From the NCBI GenBank assembly GCA_032622095.1, contig CP136065.1, positions 52,821,949-52,885,948 on the forward strand: a stretch of 64,000 nucleotides of DNA, given 5' to 3'. The notes below the pieces were generated by a model that saw only the letters and a list, made by a program, of their open reading frames with translations, made no database searches and had not been told where the DNA came from. Both the position numbers and the translations under genes were made by a program. The DNA is from Siphonodentalium dalli (taxonomy: Eukaryota; Mollusca; Scaphopoda; Gadilida; Siphonodentaliidae). This document shows positions 37,110 to 47,755 of this stretch, piece by piece. Position 1 is the first letter of the stretch. Every line of letters begins with the position of its first letter.

Positions 37110-37265
37110 GGTGTTCATACGATGTCCTCAACTCAGACTAAAACTGAAAATTTGTCCCAATATTCGGCCCTGTCCTGTCGGGGTTCGAACCAGCGACATC
37201 CTCTTATTTCTCCAGACTTCGATGATGGTATCCACGACCTAACGGCTACGATGACATCCTTAACC
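37110..37265 (-). mobile_element. Second tRNA-like SINE fragment, opposite strand
   Basis: On the minus strand, TAGCCGTTAGGTCGTGG (about 37232-37248) is A-box-like and GGTTCGAACCC (37181-37191) is a perfect B-box. Their spacing is longer than in a functional tRNA, so this is a tRNA-derived repeat. It abuts the GATA tail of the preceding SINE. Confidence 0.5.
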
Positions 37266-38985
37266 TCTTGACTGATATATACGTCATGCAGTACTGAGTA
37301 TACGGACGTAAAATGCCACACTATGTGCTATACGTCCGTATAATGATTATATACGGATCAACTTCAACACACTAGCAGTCGGCCTATTATTCATAACTGT
37401 AACTCAGAGATTGGGGAATCTGAACAACTGTATATCGAGTTTCAAGCAGTGTGTGATGTACCACGATTGTGAGTGATGACAGCCTTTCAACTGGGTCGGT
37501 TTTATGGTTTTCGTGACATTCCCCTTATATTTTTCCACTGGAAAATTGCCATAACGTCAACGGCCGAGCACTCGATGGACATCATAACGTCATTAGCAAT
37601 GAAAGAGGTTAAAGGAAGCCTCTTCACTGACGAGCTACGCATGCATTAGGAACACGTCGTCAGAATCCGTACCGTTTCCTAAGAGGTCATATATAGGTCC
37701 AAACTCCAGGCAGAGTTATCTCCCATCGCTTCGCTGAGATATCACTGCCATTTAAGGACATTTGGTAAGGATTTCTTACGAGTTCTTAGTTCTTATGTTT
37801 TAGGATTAAAATTGTCTATGTCTGCATGGCTCAGTCTATATTGTTCTTATCAATGCCGAAAGAATTATAATTATTGCAAACTTTTATAGTTCCGACGATG
37901 TGTAAAAATAGATGTGTCGGTCCGTAAAGTACCATCCTTGTGGCAGTGCTATATTGCAGTGCTAACGTAGAGGGCGCTGCATGGAGTTTGATATAGGTCG
38001 AGGAGTCCAGAATACTGCGTATGGTTCGAATGTAAAACACGGATCTATACCTCTATCAGAAGCGAACACTGTTGGCATAAATCGTGTTTATGAAGTGCTA
38101 GACATTTCTAAGCCCTTCATTTAGCAATTTCTATAAACTATAAGTAAATGCTGAATAATCACTCGAATCACTTCATCGACCCATCAGATAAAGTGAGAAT
38201 CGCATTGGATAATGCTAGCTGCAAGCTGAGAATCTCCGAAGCATGCCACGTTTAAGACAATCAACTCTGAGGCTCGAGGTCAATGGTCGGCATTCCAGCT
38301 GAGATGAACGGCGGGACGAGCAAGCTTAGAAGTAATAATAAGGATACTGATGTCCAAGAACATTTAATATACACCGAACGTTATTGCCGAAGAATGTAAT
38401 TAAATTGATAGTCAATATATGCCCTCGGACAATATATGTGAAGGGATATACGGACAACGTAATTAAGTCAACTGCAATCCGTAAGCAATGCAACTGCGTT
38501 TGTAATCATATGCAACATAGGAGGAGACCAGCGGTGTCCATATATCTGACGTGTTCGGACAGCAAAAATGCGGCGCCGAGGATTCGAGCATGGTGGTGAT
38601 ATTATGTGAGTCGATTGAGTGGATTTGTCCAACATTTCATTGGCCGGGTTTAATGCCAATCGTCCATCGACATTACGATCCTGTCGGACAACCAACTATG
38701 AAAATATATTTTATTATTTTTGTCGAAATGCAAAATATCTATCCGTTGCACCCCGCATAGCTTCATCCTTATTTAAAACAAACATGTGACTACGATCATG
38801 AAAATTTAACTTATTCTTCCTTTATGAATTCCTGTATATCGATTAATTCCTTGAAATTTGAACTGTTTAGACCAACTATTTCTTGAGATAGTTTGTGTAT
38901 GTCGGAAATGAATATCTACTCTGGCTATGCACCTGTAGGGATCATATTCCACTAGTTCAAAAACGTTTTGATGTTGCGATGGGAA
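37266..38985. other. No gene recognised
   Basis: Mixed sequence with no recognisable protein. The start holds a short imperfect inverted repeat (TATACGGACGTAAAA near 37302 facing TATACGTCCGTATAA near 37330). Confidence 0.35.
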
Positions 38986-38989
38986 ACTG

Positions 38990-39305
38990 TATCATATCAT
39001 CTTTCCTGGTTGGAACAGGAGAAATAAACCGGAAACAAGTTTAGAAATGCATATATATATATTCAATTGTGAAAAACGATAAATGTTGGCTTCTAACAAA
39101 ACGTATACAATGATACGTTTGTCGTAATACATATATAGGTGGTCTGACATTGGTATCTTATATACGAGGTGACACATAAAGCAAGATTATGAGTTGAAGT
39201 AAGTTTGTGTCTGTCGGAAGCCTACCCCGCATTGGAAAACAAGTTGTAGCGGGAATAAGAATTCAGCGGTGAGGGGAACTCATAGGAACTCAACTAATAT
39301 GCCAC
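38990..39305. repeat. ~310-bp dispersed repeat, copy 1
   Basis: Shares the ordered phrases AGAAATAAACC, AAGTTTAGAAAT, TTCTAACAAAA, CTGACATTGG, GAGGTGACA, GTCGGAAGCC and TGTAGCGG with 40245-40570, 41252-41560 and 41805-42010. This is the most diverged copy. Confidence 0.6.
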
Positions 39306-39589
39306 AATCCTCGTGCAAATAGGTTGATATTGGACCTATAAATATTGCCATTGGTTTCATAATGGGCTTATTTGATTCTAGAATAAGCCCGTAGTTGACA
39401 TATACCCGTTATTCGTTGGTTGGCGCGGGCCACACATGTATAAAGAACGTTCATATCTGCTGCAACATAGCCTCATGCAAATAGGTTCATATCGGACTGA
39501 TTTGATTCTGAAATAGGCCAATTAGTGAGCTTATTAACAAAAAATTTAAATCAAAATTTTGAAAAACCAACGCCGTTACAACCTACGAC

Positions 39590-39716
39590 AGGGTACCCCG
39601 AGTCACCAAACCAACTTTGGTTGAAGTCGGTCCAGGAGTCTGAGAGAAAACTCCGGGCAGACAGACGGACGGACGGACAGACAGATCTCACTCCTCAATA
39701 TATATATAAGTATTAG
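39590..39716. repeat. Dispersed repeat ending in ACGG/ACAG tandem tail
   Basis: The phrase ACTTTGGTTGAAGTCGGTCC is followed by GAGAAAACTCC and then GACAGACGGACGGACGGACA. This is the layout of a common invertebrate dispersed repeat with a short tandem tail. Family not named. Confidence 0.45.
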
Positions 39717-39743
39717 TACAAATGCAGTATATTCTACGTATTT

Positions 39744-40570
39744 GTCTCGTATCACGACCATATCTACATCGAACACAAAATGCCCGGATTCACATCAGTT
39801 TAGCGAAGAACGTGTGACCGAGAATGTTAGACAAATTTAACTCTTTACCCAACAGAAGGGCCCTGTGCCAATGCATTCTCTTATATATGCGAGTCGACCA
39901 TAGGTCGCCTCGCATATATAAGAGAATGCATTGGCCTAACACATTAAAATTATAAAATTGTTAAAGAATGTAAGAAAAAATGGTAAAAAGTGTTAAAAAA
40001 TGCCAATGCATTCTCTTATATATGCGAGGCGACCTATGGTCGACTCGCATATATAAGAGAATGCATTGGCACAGGGCATAACTGTAACTATCACAATGTG
40101 GTCAAGGAGCCGGTTCCAATGATATCCATATTTGTATGGTTCTATTGAGACCGACCGAAGATATTTTAGGCTGTTGAAGCTTTATTTGGCCGGTTTTGGC
40201 CGGTTTGTTGGGTAAAGGGTTAAAAGAGTGATTTTCGGGTTGAAGGCCGGGACTGATTTACACATAGTTTTCCGCTACAAAGATATTCTATAATCTTGTC
40301 TGGTTGCAACCGAAGAAATAAACCTGAATAGCAGTTTAGAAACCCATATATCTTTAAAAAATACAACGATATTGGTTGCCTGATAACAAATAGAATATCT
40401 GACCTTGGCAACTTGCGAACGAGGTGACAGATAAAACAAAGAATATAGGTTGAAGAAAGTCGGATGTGTCGGAAGCCAGCTTCGCCATAGTTTAAAAAAA
40501 ACTGTAGCGGAAATAAAACTGAGCTTATAGGAGCTGAACTGACATGCCGCAAACGACGAAGTATATACAG
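39744..40570. repeat. Segmental repeat containing the ~310-bp unit, copy 2, interrupted by MITE
   Basis: Aligns with 41129-41560, starting TCTCGTATCACGACCATATC. The copy here is interrupted at TTAA by the 379-bp MITE at 39841-40219, while the copy at 41129 has the empty site at 41246-41249. After the MITE the ~310-bp unit runs to 40570. Confidence 0.75.
39841..40219 (+). mobile_element. CCCTTTACCC MITE carrying paired hairpins, copy 3
   Basis: A 379-bp element flanked by TTAA (39837-39840 and 40220-40223). The hairpins are at 39868-39934 and 40003-40069. The paralogous empty site at 41246-41249 has a single TTAA in otherwise matching sequence (GACAAATTTAAAAGAGTGAT). This proves the borders and a TTAA target duplication. 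Confidence 0.93.
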
Positions 40571-40574
40571 CCAT

Positions 40575-41128
40575 TACAGATGGCCTAACTCTTCTTATAA
40601 CAAGTTTTATATATTGTCCTGGCTAAACAATAATAAATATGAATCGTGTCCGGAAACTTTTCTATCAATTAATATAGATTTTATTATAATTTTCTGGTAT
40701 AATACATACGATCAAATTGGGACATTTTACGACTCGCGGAGCATAGCAAGCAGGGGAACTCTATCGCATTAACGTTTCGGCCTGTTCTAAAAATAGTAAC
40801 GAAAAATGTCCCAATTGATTATAGTATTATATAAGAAAATATCGATATAAAATCAATAGTAATTGATAAAAAAACTTTTCCGAATAGGTGTCTTCGACTC
40901 ATATTTATTAATTTATACCCCGGAAACTATATAAAACTTATTTAGGAAGAGATAATCCATATCTAAGCGAGAGCCTAAAGAGGGATATAAATACAGCATT
41001 CCTCAGTGCCATAGTAGGAGCAAAACATCCACATGACTGTTTTCCATTTTTATGTTAATATGGTCACTTCATATCACAAATCGAAGATATCTGCAATTAT
41101 CCGTAAAAATAAAATCAGTACATTATCG
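40575..41128. other. No gene recognised; imperfect inverted repeat
   Basis: AT-rich arms around 40640-40740 (TTTCTATCAATTAATATAGA ... AATTGGGACATTTT) and 40800-40890 (AAAATGTCCCAATTGATTAT ... AATTGATAAAAAAACTTT) are inverted copies flanking about 60 bp. This is a foldback of about 250 bp. Confidence 0.55.
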
Positions 41129-41560
41129 TGTCTCGTATCACGACCATATCTACATCAAACACATTGATGACTGAGTGCGCCGCAAAATGCCCCGAACCAC
41201 ATATGCTTAGTGAGCAACGTGTGCTCAAGAAAATCAGAGACAAATTTAAAAGAGTGATTTTCGGGTTGAAGGCCAGGACTGATTTGAACATATAGTTTTC
41301 CGCTACAAAGATATCCTATCATATGTTCTGGTTGCAACCGAAGAAATAAACTCGGAATACAAGTTTAGAAATCCCTATATCTTCAAAAGTTAAAGACGAT
41401 ACAGTCGATACTGGTTGACTTCTAACAAAAATGAAAGTTCCCCATAATTATTATACACGACTGTCTGACATTGGCAACTTGCGAACCAGGTGGCAAATAA
41501 AACAAGATTATAATATGAAGAAAGTCGGTGTGAGTCGGAAGCCAGCTTCCCAGAAGTTAA
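41129..41560. repeat. Segmental repeat, copy 3, with empty TTAA site
   Basis: Homologue of 39744-40570 without the MITE; the single TTAA is at 41246-41249. Its right part is interrupted at TTAA 41557-41560 by a hairpin-bearing fragment. Confidence 0.75.
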
Positions 41561-41800
41561 CATTTTCATGACGAGAGCTGCGCTGGCGTAAGATTAAAGA
41601 CACTGTGCCAATGCATGCTCTTATATATGCGAGTCGACCATATAATAGGTCGCCTCGCATGTATAAGAGAATGAATTGGCCTAACAATTTTTTACCACCA
41701 TTTTTTCTTACATTCTTTAACAATGTTTTTTGATAATTTTTCTTACATTCTTTAAAAAAAATTATAATGTTTTCTTACATTCTATAACAATTTTTATCAT
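41561..41800 (-). mobile_element. Truncated CCCTTTCATGAC MITE with one hairpin
   Basis: Starts after TTAA with CATTTTCATGACGAGAGCTG and CGCTGGCG, the complement of the family's right end. It then has a hairpin at 41608-41679 with an enlarged loop (ATATAATA instead of ATA). AT-rich spacer words (TTCTTACATTCTTTAACAAT) follow to about 41800. The other end is missing. Confidence 0.7.
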
Positions 41801-41804
41801 TTAA

Positions 41805-42010
41805 TAAATAGAACGATATTGGTTGCCTGATAACACAAATAATGTCTGACATTGGCAACTTGCGAACGAGGTGACAGATAAAACAAGAATATATTTATGA
41901 AGAAAGTCGATGTGTGTCAGAAGCCAGCTTCCCCACGGTTTTAAAAAAACTGTAGCGGAAATAAGACTCAGCTGTGGGGAAATCATAGGAACTAAACTGA
42001 CATGCCGCAA
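41805..42010. repeat. ~310-bp dispersed repeat, copy 4 (right part)
   Basis: The right part of the repeat, matching 40360-40570 closely (GATATTGGTTGCCTGATAAC, TGCCGCAAACGACG). The truncated MITE separates it from copy 3. Confidence 0.7.
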
Positions 42011-42639
42011 ACGACGGAGTATAGAGAGTCATTAAACACGAGGCTGTAGAGAGATATCTTTACGGCGTTCCGCAGTACCATCTCGGAGCAAAAGATCAAT
42101 ATTCAGCCTGCGTATTTTCCAGTTATCCATAAAAGCTGTGAAGCGGCGATGCAATCCAATGAGGATTTAAAGTCGAAGCCAATGGTGCCTCCGATACGAT
42201 ATTACTTGACGAGATCGGGAAAATAAAAGCTTTTGGGAGATTAAAGGAATTAGACACGCAACATAATAAGTAGAGTCATGAGCTAAAGAGGTTTTTCTGT
42301 GGTATGTGCACTTCGACCCCGGAACCATGTATTGTAGTGATCTTCCGAAAAGCAATTTAGATAAGCACATCATAACTGGCTTTTATATAAATAAATGTCA
42401 ATAGAGTCTGGGTATATTGGTACTCATACATGTATGAAACTGCATTTGATAATTGGACGCCTTTGATGTGGAACTTTTCTGTAAGCCAAACTTATGACAG
42501 TAAAATTAATCATTTTTAACAGATATGGCCCCTTTGGACCTCCAAATTATGTATATATTATTCGGGAAGAGGGATATAATAACATACCGACATGCGGGAC
42601 TATTATATACTAAACAGATTATACTGACTAACGTTCCAT

Positions 42640-42804
42640 ACTAAACTCTCATTGATGAGTAGATCGCCTGGGATATGTTCAGATATTAAGTTCAACAAAT
42701 GACATCGTTTGATGAACTTATTATCTGAACATTCCCCATCAATTAAACGATAACCTTCTGCATCTGTATTATCTTTTCATCTTGTGTCGTCTCCTGATTT
42801 TTCC
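42640..42804. mobile_element. GGATTCTCCCATT-family fragment, left of inserted MITE
   Basis: Contains CTTATTATCTGAACATTCCC and CTTCTGCATCTGTATTATCT, shared with 61420-61490 and 8770-8850. Continues after the MITE at about 43146-43200 (CAAACCATTCCAATATATAC), so the hairpin MITE landed inside an older element. Confidence 0.6.
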
Positions 42805-42808
42805 TTAA

Positions 42809-43141
42809 CCCTTTCATGACTGCATGGAGCTTCCTGAATTTTGCGAAAACCCTGGGCCAATGCATTCTCTTATATATGCTAGTTGCCCATAGGGCGCTTC
42901 GCATATACATGTATAAGAGAATGCATTGGCCTAACAATATTTACCTTCACCTGGTAAGCCATTGCATTCTCTTATATATGCTGGTATATATGATTATAAG
43001 AAATGACTTACAGATCGATTCGGGTCATTGGTTTTGACCGGCAGAGTCAAAGTTCACTTTATGGGAGCCTCGCATACATAAGAGAATGCACTGGCACAGT
43101 GTCTTTAATGCTGCACTAGCGCAGCTTCCGTTATGAAAGGG
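42809..43141 (+). mobile_element. CCCTTTCATGAC MITE carrying paired hairpins, copy 2
   Basis: A 333-bp element flanked by TTAA (42805-42808 and 43142-43145), with ends CCCTTTCATGACTGCATGG and TTATGAAAGGG. The left hairpin at 42857-42929 has a 6-base arm insertion and a TGCCC/GGGCG stem core. The right hairpin (42959-43094) is split by about 70 bp of foreign sequence near its tip. Confidence 0.83.
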
Positions 43142-45246
43142 TTAACACCCGTCCAAATAAATAACAAACCATTCCAATATATACTTTAAAAACTGACTGG
43201 AGAAGAGATAATTGCGCCCAAAAAAACGTTCTTGCTTTTGGAGGTAAATCATATGCCTATAGAGATTTAGAGTTCTTCCTCAGAGTGTGTACACCATTAC
43301 CTCGAAAGTCCCCACAAGCTACAGCGCACTCGTTTCCGTTCTTTTGACAAGTGCATGCATAGCTTTGACATGGATTCTTGCTCGTGAGTTTGCATTTGCA
43401 GCGCACAAAGTGCAGCAGCGCTTTGTGAGCCGGTTCGAGTTCTGTCAGGATGTAAATGTTTACCCTGATGTATGGATTTTCCACCCCAATATTCTGGGTC
43501 TAACGTTGAGGTGCCAAGTGTTTCCCAGATCATTACCCAAGACGTACTCTAAGACTATGGAATTGTACCGATCATTCAGTTGGTGGTATTTTTGTAAGTC
43601 TTGCGATCGTCTGTTAGAACACATCATCTTCACGAATTTGGCATACCTCAATACATTCAAACTACCCTCTTTCTTGCAATTATACATAACCTAAGCATCT
43701 GAATACCAGCGTCACCAATTTGTTCCTGGTTAGCATCAGCATTACTCATTGTACACCATATGTGTTGTATATCATGGATGTGCGATTTTCCACAAAAGAG
43801 CAGTCCTTATACAATGGCGATAAGTAATGGATGTTGTGTCGCACCATGTACAACATCACTGCTTTTGTTGATCACTGGACCGCTATTGTTGGACATGTCT
43901 TCAGTCCTATGATAAGCCAGAAGTACCAACATATCAGTGTCGTCTGCGACAACAATGACATATGTCCCACGAGTTGCAATCTCAAGAGCAGATGCCACTA
44001 TCATAGTATCAACATCGTCGTTGCTGCTTTTAACATTATGTCCGAGCACTTTATTGGAGTAACCGGGTCAGTAGTTGGATGAACTGAGTCTAGTTCTTTC
44101 CGTTGGATAGAAAAATGTCTTGGTTGTGGTGGGCTGTTGCGATGTAAATATCGGCACATATTTTTCCGGCTATTCACGCGGGTTCGTGGTAATTGGTTGA
44201 AGGACCCTCTTCATAGCCGTCAAAGACTATGCGTTCTCGTATTTTGCCCCCACATAGCTGACATATTGCTTAGAAATATTAGCATATGTTGACACATTCA
44301 AACCTGTGACACCTTGATGGGGTGTACCGCCACCAACAGCGAACGTAGCTTGCTCGGGATTCTTGGTATTCTCATTGGAATTAGTCAGAGCTTTTGCTAG
44401 CTGGGATTTGTTGGCTTTCGCATGAAATTGTCATTGAAAAGAGAGGTTGGTATTGTAGTCAATTCATATTCGAAACAGATGGCGGTGTTCTCTTCTCATT
44501 GTGCAATGGCAATCAATCGAGAAAATAAGACGATGGGTTTGATGCTGAGTTTCTCATTGTCTAGCTTAACTCCCGGTTTGAGATGCCCCAATTAATTTTT
44601 ACAGTGTTAAATCTCTTGTTCTCGACTTGCGCATATATTTTGTCACCAACCTCTCATAACCAGTTCTGAATCAATGTGTGCGAATCGACTGCCATTACTC
44701 TACCACGAGTATACGTTTGATGGATCGCATTAAAACCTGCTCCATTATAAATCAGTTGCCCAATACCTGCTGCTTCTTCGAACCATGAGACCCATGACTG
44801 ATACATCGTACCGTACTTTGTGTGTAGTTCCAACATCAACTGAAGACAGAGCCGATAAATATTGGCGCAGTGGACGTGGCCTGTTGCTACTGACAGATTC
44901 AGCATAATACTAACCGTAATCAAGTGCAATCAATTTTTATTCATTTTTTTCTGACATTCTTTAACAATTTTTATCATTTTTGTTATCATTATTTCTTACA
45001 TTCTTTAACAAATGTTTATTTTTTTTAAATGTTTTCTTACATGTTTTAACAATAATACAAAATAATATAAACTTTGTTATAGAGACAGTGTTTGGGGGTT
45101 GGGCTAACACCGGGATTCTCGACAGGGGCGAATTGCCCTTTCCCTAACCCCTCATTTTTAGCCTTTATTAAAAATAAAATAAAAAAAATGGAAGAAGCAT
45201 TTTTTTAAAGCAAATTTATTCTTCTGTTTCCGTAAAATTTGTTAGG

Positions 45247-45313
45247 CCAATGCATTCTCTTATATATGCGAGGCGACCTATGGTCGACTCGCATATATAA
45301 GAGAATGCATTGG
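45247..45313. mobile_element. Lone shared hairpin inside the decayed gene
   Basis: A complete 67-nt hairpin, preceded by AT-rich spacer words (44935-45060) and followed by CACAGGGTTTTCGCAAA. The latter is the family-end sequence of the CCCTTTCATGAC element. The decayed gene's duplicated segment begins right after it. Confidence 0.75.
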
Positions 45314-45811
45314 CACAGGGTTTTCGCAAATCTTCTGTCCTTTCTGATCTTATAAAATCTTTCAATATTTGTACATACTCAGAGTATTGCAATCAAAGTT
45401 CATCTGATTGGTCTGCAAGGAAATATATTCACCGAGCTTCACCAACTCCTGGGATTGGAATGCGACGGACACATGCAGTGTTTTGTTCTCAACGTGAGTA
45501 TACAGAGATATGAGAGCCTCCGTTTCGATCGTGTCTAGTCTATTTGCATTTATGTTTTATGTATGCGTCGTATCTGCGCTGTGTTGATCAGACGTAGAAG
45601 CTTAATCAACCTGACGAATCTATTGCGAAGTGAGACCTGTATCATCTGAATCAGCTGGTCCAACTTCGCTGTTCACCATAATGGATGACGGAACTGTTTG
45701 CTCTATAACTTGTTGGCCAGAAGGCCAGAAAATGACCCCGCAATGCCAGTGACACAGCATTTCCTGCTAACATCTGCTGGGCAGCATTGGGGCCATAAAC
45801 TACCTCAAAAT
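45314..45811 (-). repeat. Duplicated segment of the decayed gene, copy 1
   Basis: About 500 bp closely matching 45840-46370. Both encode on the minus strand the 'VVYGPNAAQQML' block. Both begin on the plus strand with a hairpin half followed by CAGGGTTTTCGCAAATC or CAGGGTATTCGCAAATC. Copy 1 has lost some bases relative to copy 2. Confidence 0.8.
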
Positions 45812-46370
45812 GACTCGCATATATAAGAGAATGCATTGGCTCAGGGTATTCGCAAATCTGCTGTCCTTTCTCATCTTATAAAATCTTTCAATATTTGTAC
45901 ATACTCAATGTACTGCGACCAAAGTTTAGCTCTTGGTGATTGTCTGCAAGGATAGACTTATAATCATTTATACATTCACCGAGCTTCATCAACTCCTGGG
46001 ATTGGGATGCGACGGACATATGCAGTGTTCTGTTCTCAATGAGTCAATGTCATTATGCAGTGACCAGACAGCCTCTGTTTCGATCGTGTCTAGTCTATTG
46101 GCATTTATGTTTTATGTATGCATCGTATCTGCGCTGTGTTGGTCAGACGCAGAGGCTTCAATCACCTGATGAATCTCTTTCGAAGAGAGACCTGTATCAT
46201 CTGAATCAGCTGGTCCAACTTCGCCGTTCGCCGTAATGGATGACGGAACTGTTTGCTCTAGTAACATGTTGGCCAGGACAACTTCTACTAGAAAATGACC
46301 CCGCAATGCCAGTGACACTGCTTTTCCTGATAACATCTGCTGGGCAGCATTGGGGCCATAAACTACCTCC
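45812..46370 (-). repeat. Duplicated segment of the decayed gene, copy 2, starting with a half-hairpin
   Basis: Starts with only the right half of the hairpin (45812-45839, GACTCGCATATATAAGAGAA...). It then repeats the 45314-45811 sequence with a longer open minus-strand frame (46112-46462). The duplication unit therefore includes the hairpin end. Confidence 0.8.
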
Positions 46371-46485
46371 AAAACTTCTTCCAGTCCAGAACCTAGCAAA
46401 ATGTGACCTATACTCACAAGAAAATTCATCATAATGTCTCCAAGTCTGCAGATAATGTTCATCGATCTTGCAGTGATTATGTCAA

Positions 46486-46516
46486 TCGATTATTATTATT
46501 AGTAGTAGTAGTAGTA
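46486..46516. repeat. ATT/AGT trinucleotide microsatellite
   Basis: Short run of TTA followed by TAG repeats next to the N-terminal end of the decayed gene. Confidence 0.8.
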
Positions 46517-47292
46517 CATCGCCACATATTGATTAATAGTTTAACGTATAAGCGATGCACAACCTAAAGTTATTTACAACATATTGGTTTCAACGATAAT
46601 GACAAAACAGCACTGTATCGTCTATATATTGATCATGATGTATACATTATGTAATTTCTTTCTTTTTTGGCTCGCTTAGAATCTTTAGATATATCTATCG
46701 AAATTTGATTTTTTTTCTATTCCGGACATGATAATGCAATATTGGATCGTAACTGATTATTGCCTCCATTGTATTTTATTTATGTATACTTGTAATTACA
46801 GTAAGTTCCAACATTCAGAACAAACCCTGGGAAGTTCTTATTTGTATATAGTGTATATATGTTTTCTCATGTACCATGTATAATGGCTGAGAATAATAAA
46901 GCATTACTTACCACTTATTTACTTTCAGCCAAAGAGGTTGATGTACGGAAACTAATGTCGAATAAATCAATCGGTGGAAATCAGGCAAATTATTGGCAGG
47001 AACAGCGCTTATGATTTCACAGGTTAACTATGTTCTGAATCATATACGTGCTGCATGTAGCCGACCAATTCGTCCGGGGTTTGTCTGCGTTACGGAACAG
47101 CCACACAGAGTGCCAAATTAAATCTGAGTATAATATCCGGAGGCAAGATATACGGGGACTATAGTTCCAGCAGATGTTTGTATTTGAGTAATGACAGTAT
47201 TATATCTGGAAACTACCACAGATTACATAACAATCGTAACTGAAGTCAGCGAAATCAATGACTTCACTCGATTCGCCTCCGTCGGCCATATT
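46517..47292. other. No gene recognised
   Basis: AT-rich sequence. ATAATGGCTGAGAATAATAAAG near 46885 could be a polyadenylation signal context, but no transcript is evident. Confidence 0.3.
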
Positions 47293-47296
47293 ATAT

Positions 47297-47755
47297 GTGA
47301 CCCGCCAGATCAAATCCAGTCGGAAGTCGGGATTTTTTTTACCCTGTGCCAATGCATTCTCTTATATATGCGAGTCGACCATAGGTCGCCTCGCATATAT
47401 AAGAGAATGCATTGGCTTAACAATTATTTATCATGTTTTTTAAATAAATGTATCTTACAATTTTTAGGACATAAAATAAAAAAAACATCCATTACACTGC
47501 AGGGAGCCCCACACATATATAGAAGCACATAGAAGAGTGTCGTCTGCTCATGTTTGTCTGGGGCTCTGTATGGGTGAAATTATAAAATTGTTAAAGAATA
47601 CAAGAACAAATTATTAAAATTGTAAAAAATTGTTAGGCCAATGCATTCTCCTATATATGCGAGGCGACCTATGGTCGACTCGCATATATAAGAGAATGCA
47701 TTGGCACATGGTAAAAAAATCCCGACTTCCGACTGGATTTGATATGGCGGGTCAC
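47297..47755 (+). mobile_element. GTGACCCGCC-ended MITE carrying paired hairpins, copy 2
   Basis: A 459-bp element flanked by ATAT (47293-47296 and 47756-47759). The hairpins are at 47349-47415 and 47638-47704. It has the same length and orientation as 17058-17516, with only scattered substitutions. Confidence 0.88.

Larger units (their letters stand above)
43250..46462 (-). pseudogene. Decayed copy of an uncharacterised invertebrate multicopy gene ('DDTD-LVLL' / Cys-rich tail family)
   Basis: Ordered minus-strand fragments match a family of long uncharacterised proteins I know from arthropod, cnidarian and mollusc genomes. From the N-terminal side: 46112-46462 has 'GSGLEEVLEVVYGPNAAQQM'; 44654-44929 has 'ATGHVHCANIYRLCLQLM', with the following 'VRRSSRYWATDL' in a shifted frame; 43807-44049 has 'DVDTMIVASALEIATRG' and 'VVADDTDMLVLL', a PIN-nuclease-like acidic motif; 43460-43687 has 'GSLNVLRYAKFV'; and 43257-43484 has a tail with regularly spaced Cys ('CQSYACTCQKNGNECAVACG'). 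Frames change several times, stops occur and a hairpin fragment lies inside, so it is dead. Function of the family is unknown to me; the acidic motif hints at a nuclease fold. Confidence 0.7.

Noticed and set aside
43287-43694. 135-codon plus-strand frame
   Set aside because: It is the antisense shadow of the decayed minus-strand gene, whose blocks are recognisable on the other strand.
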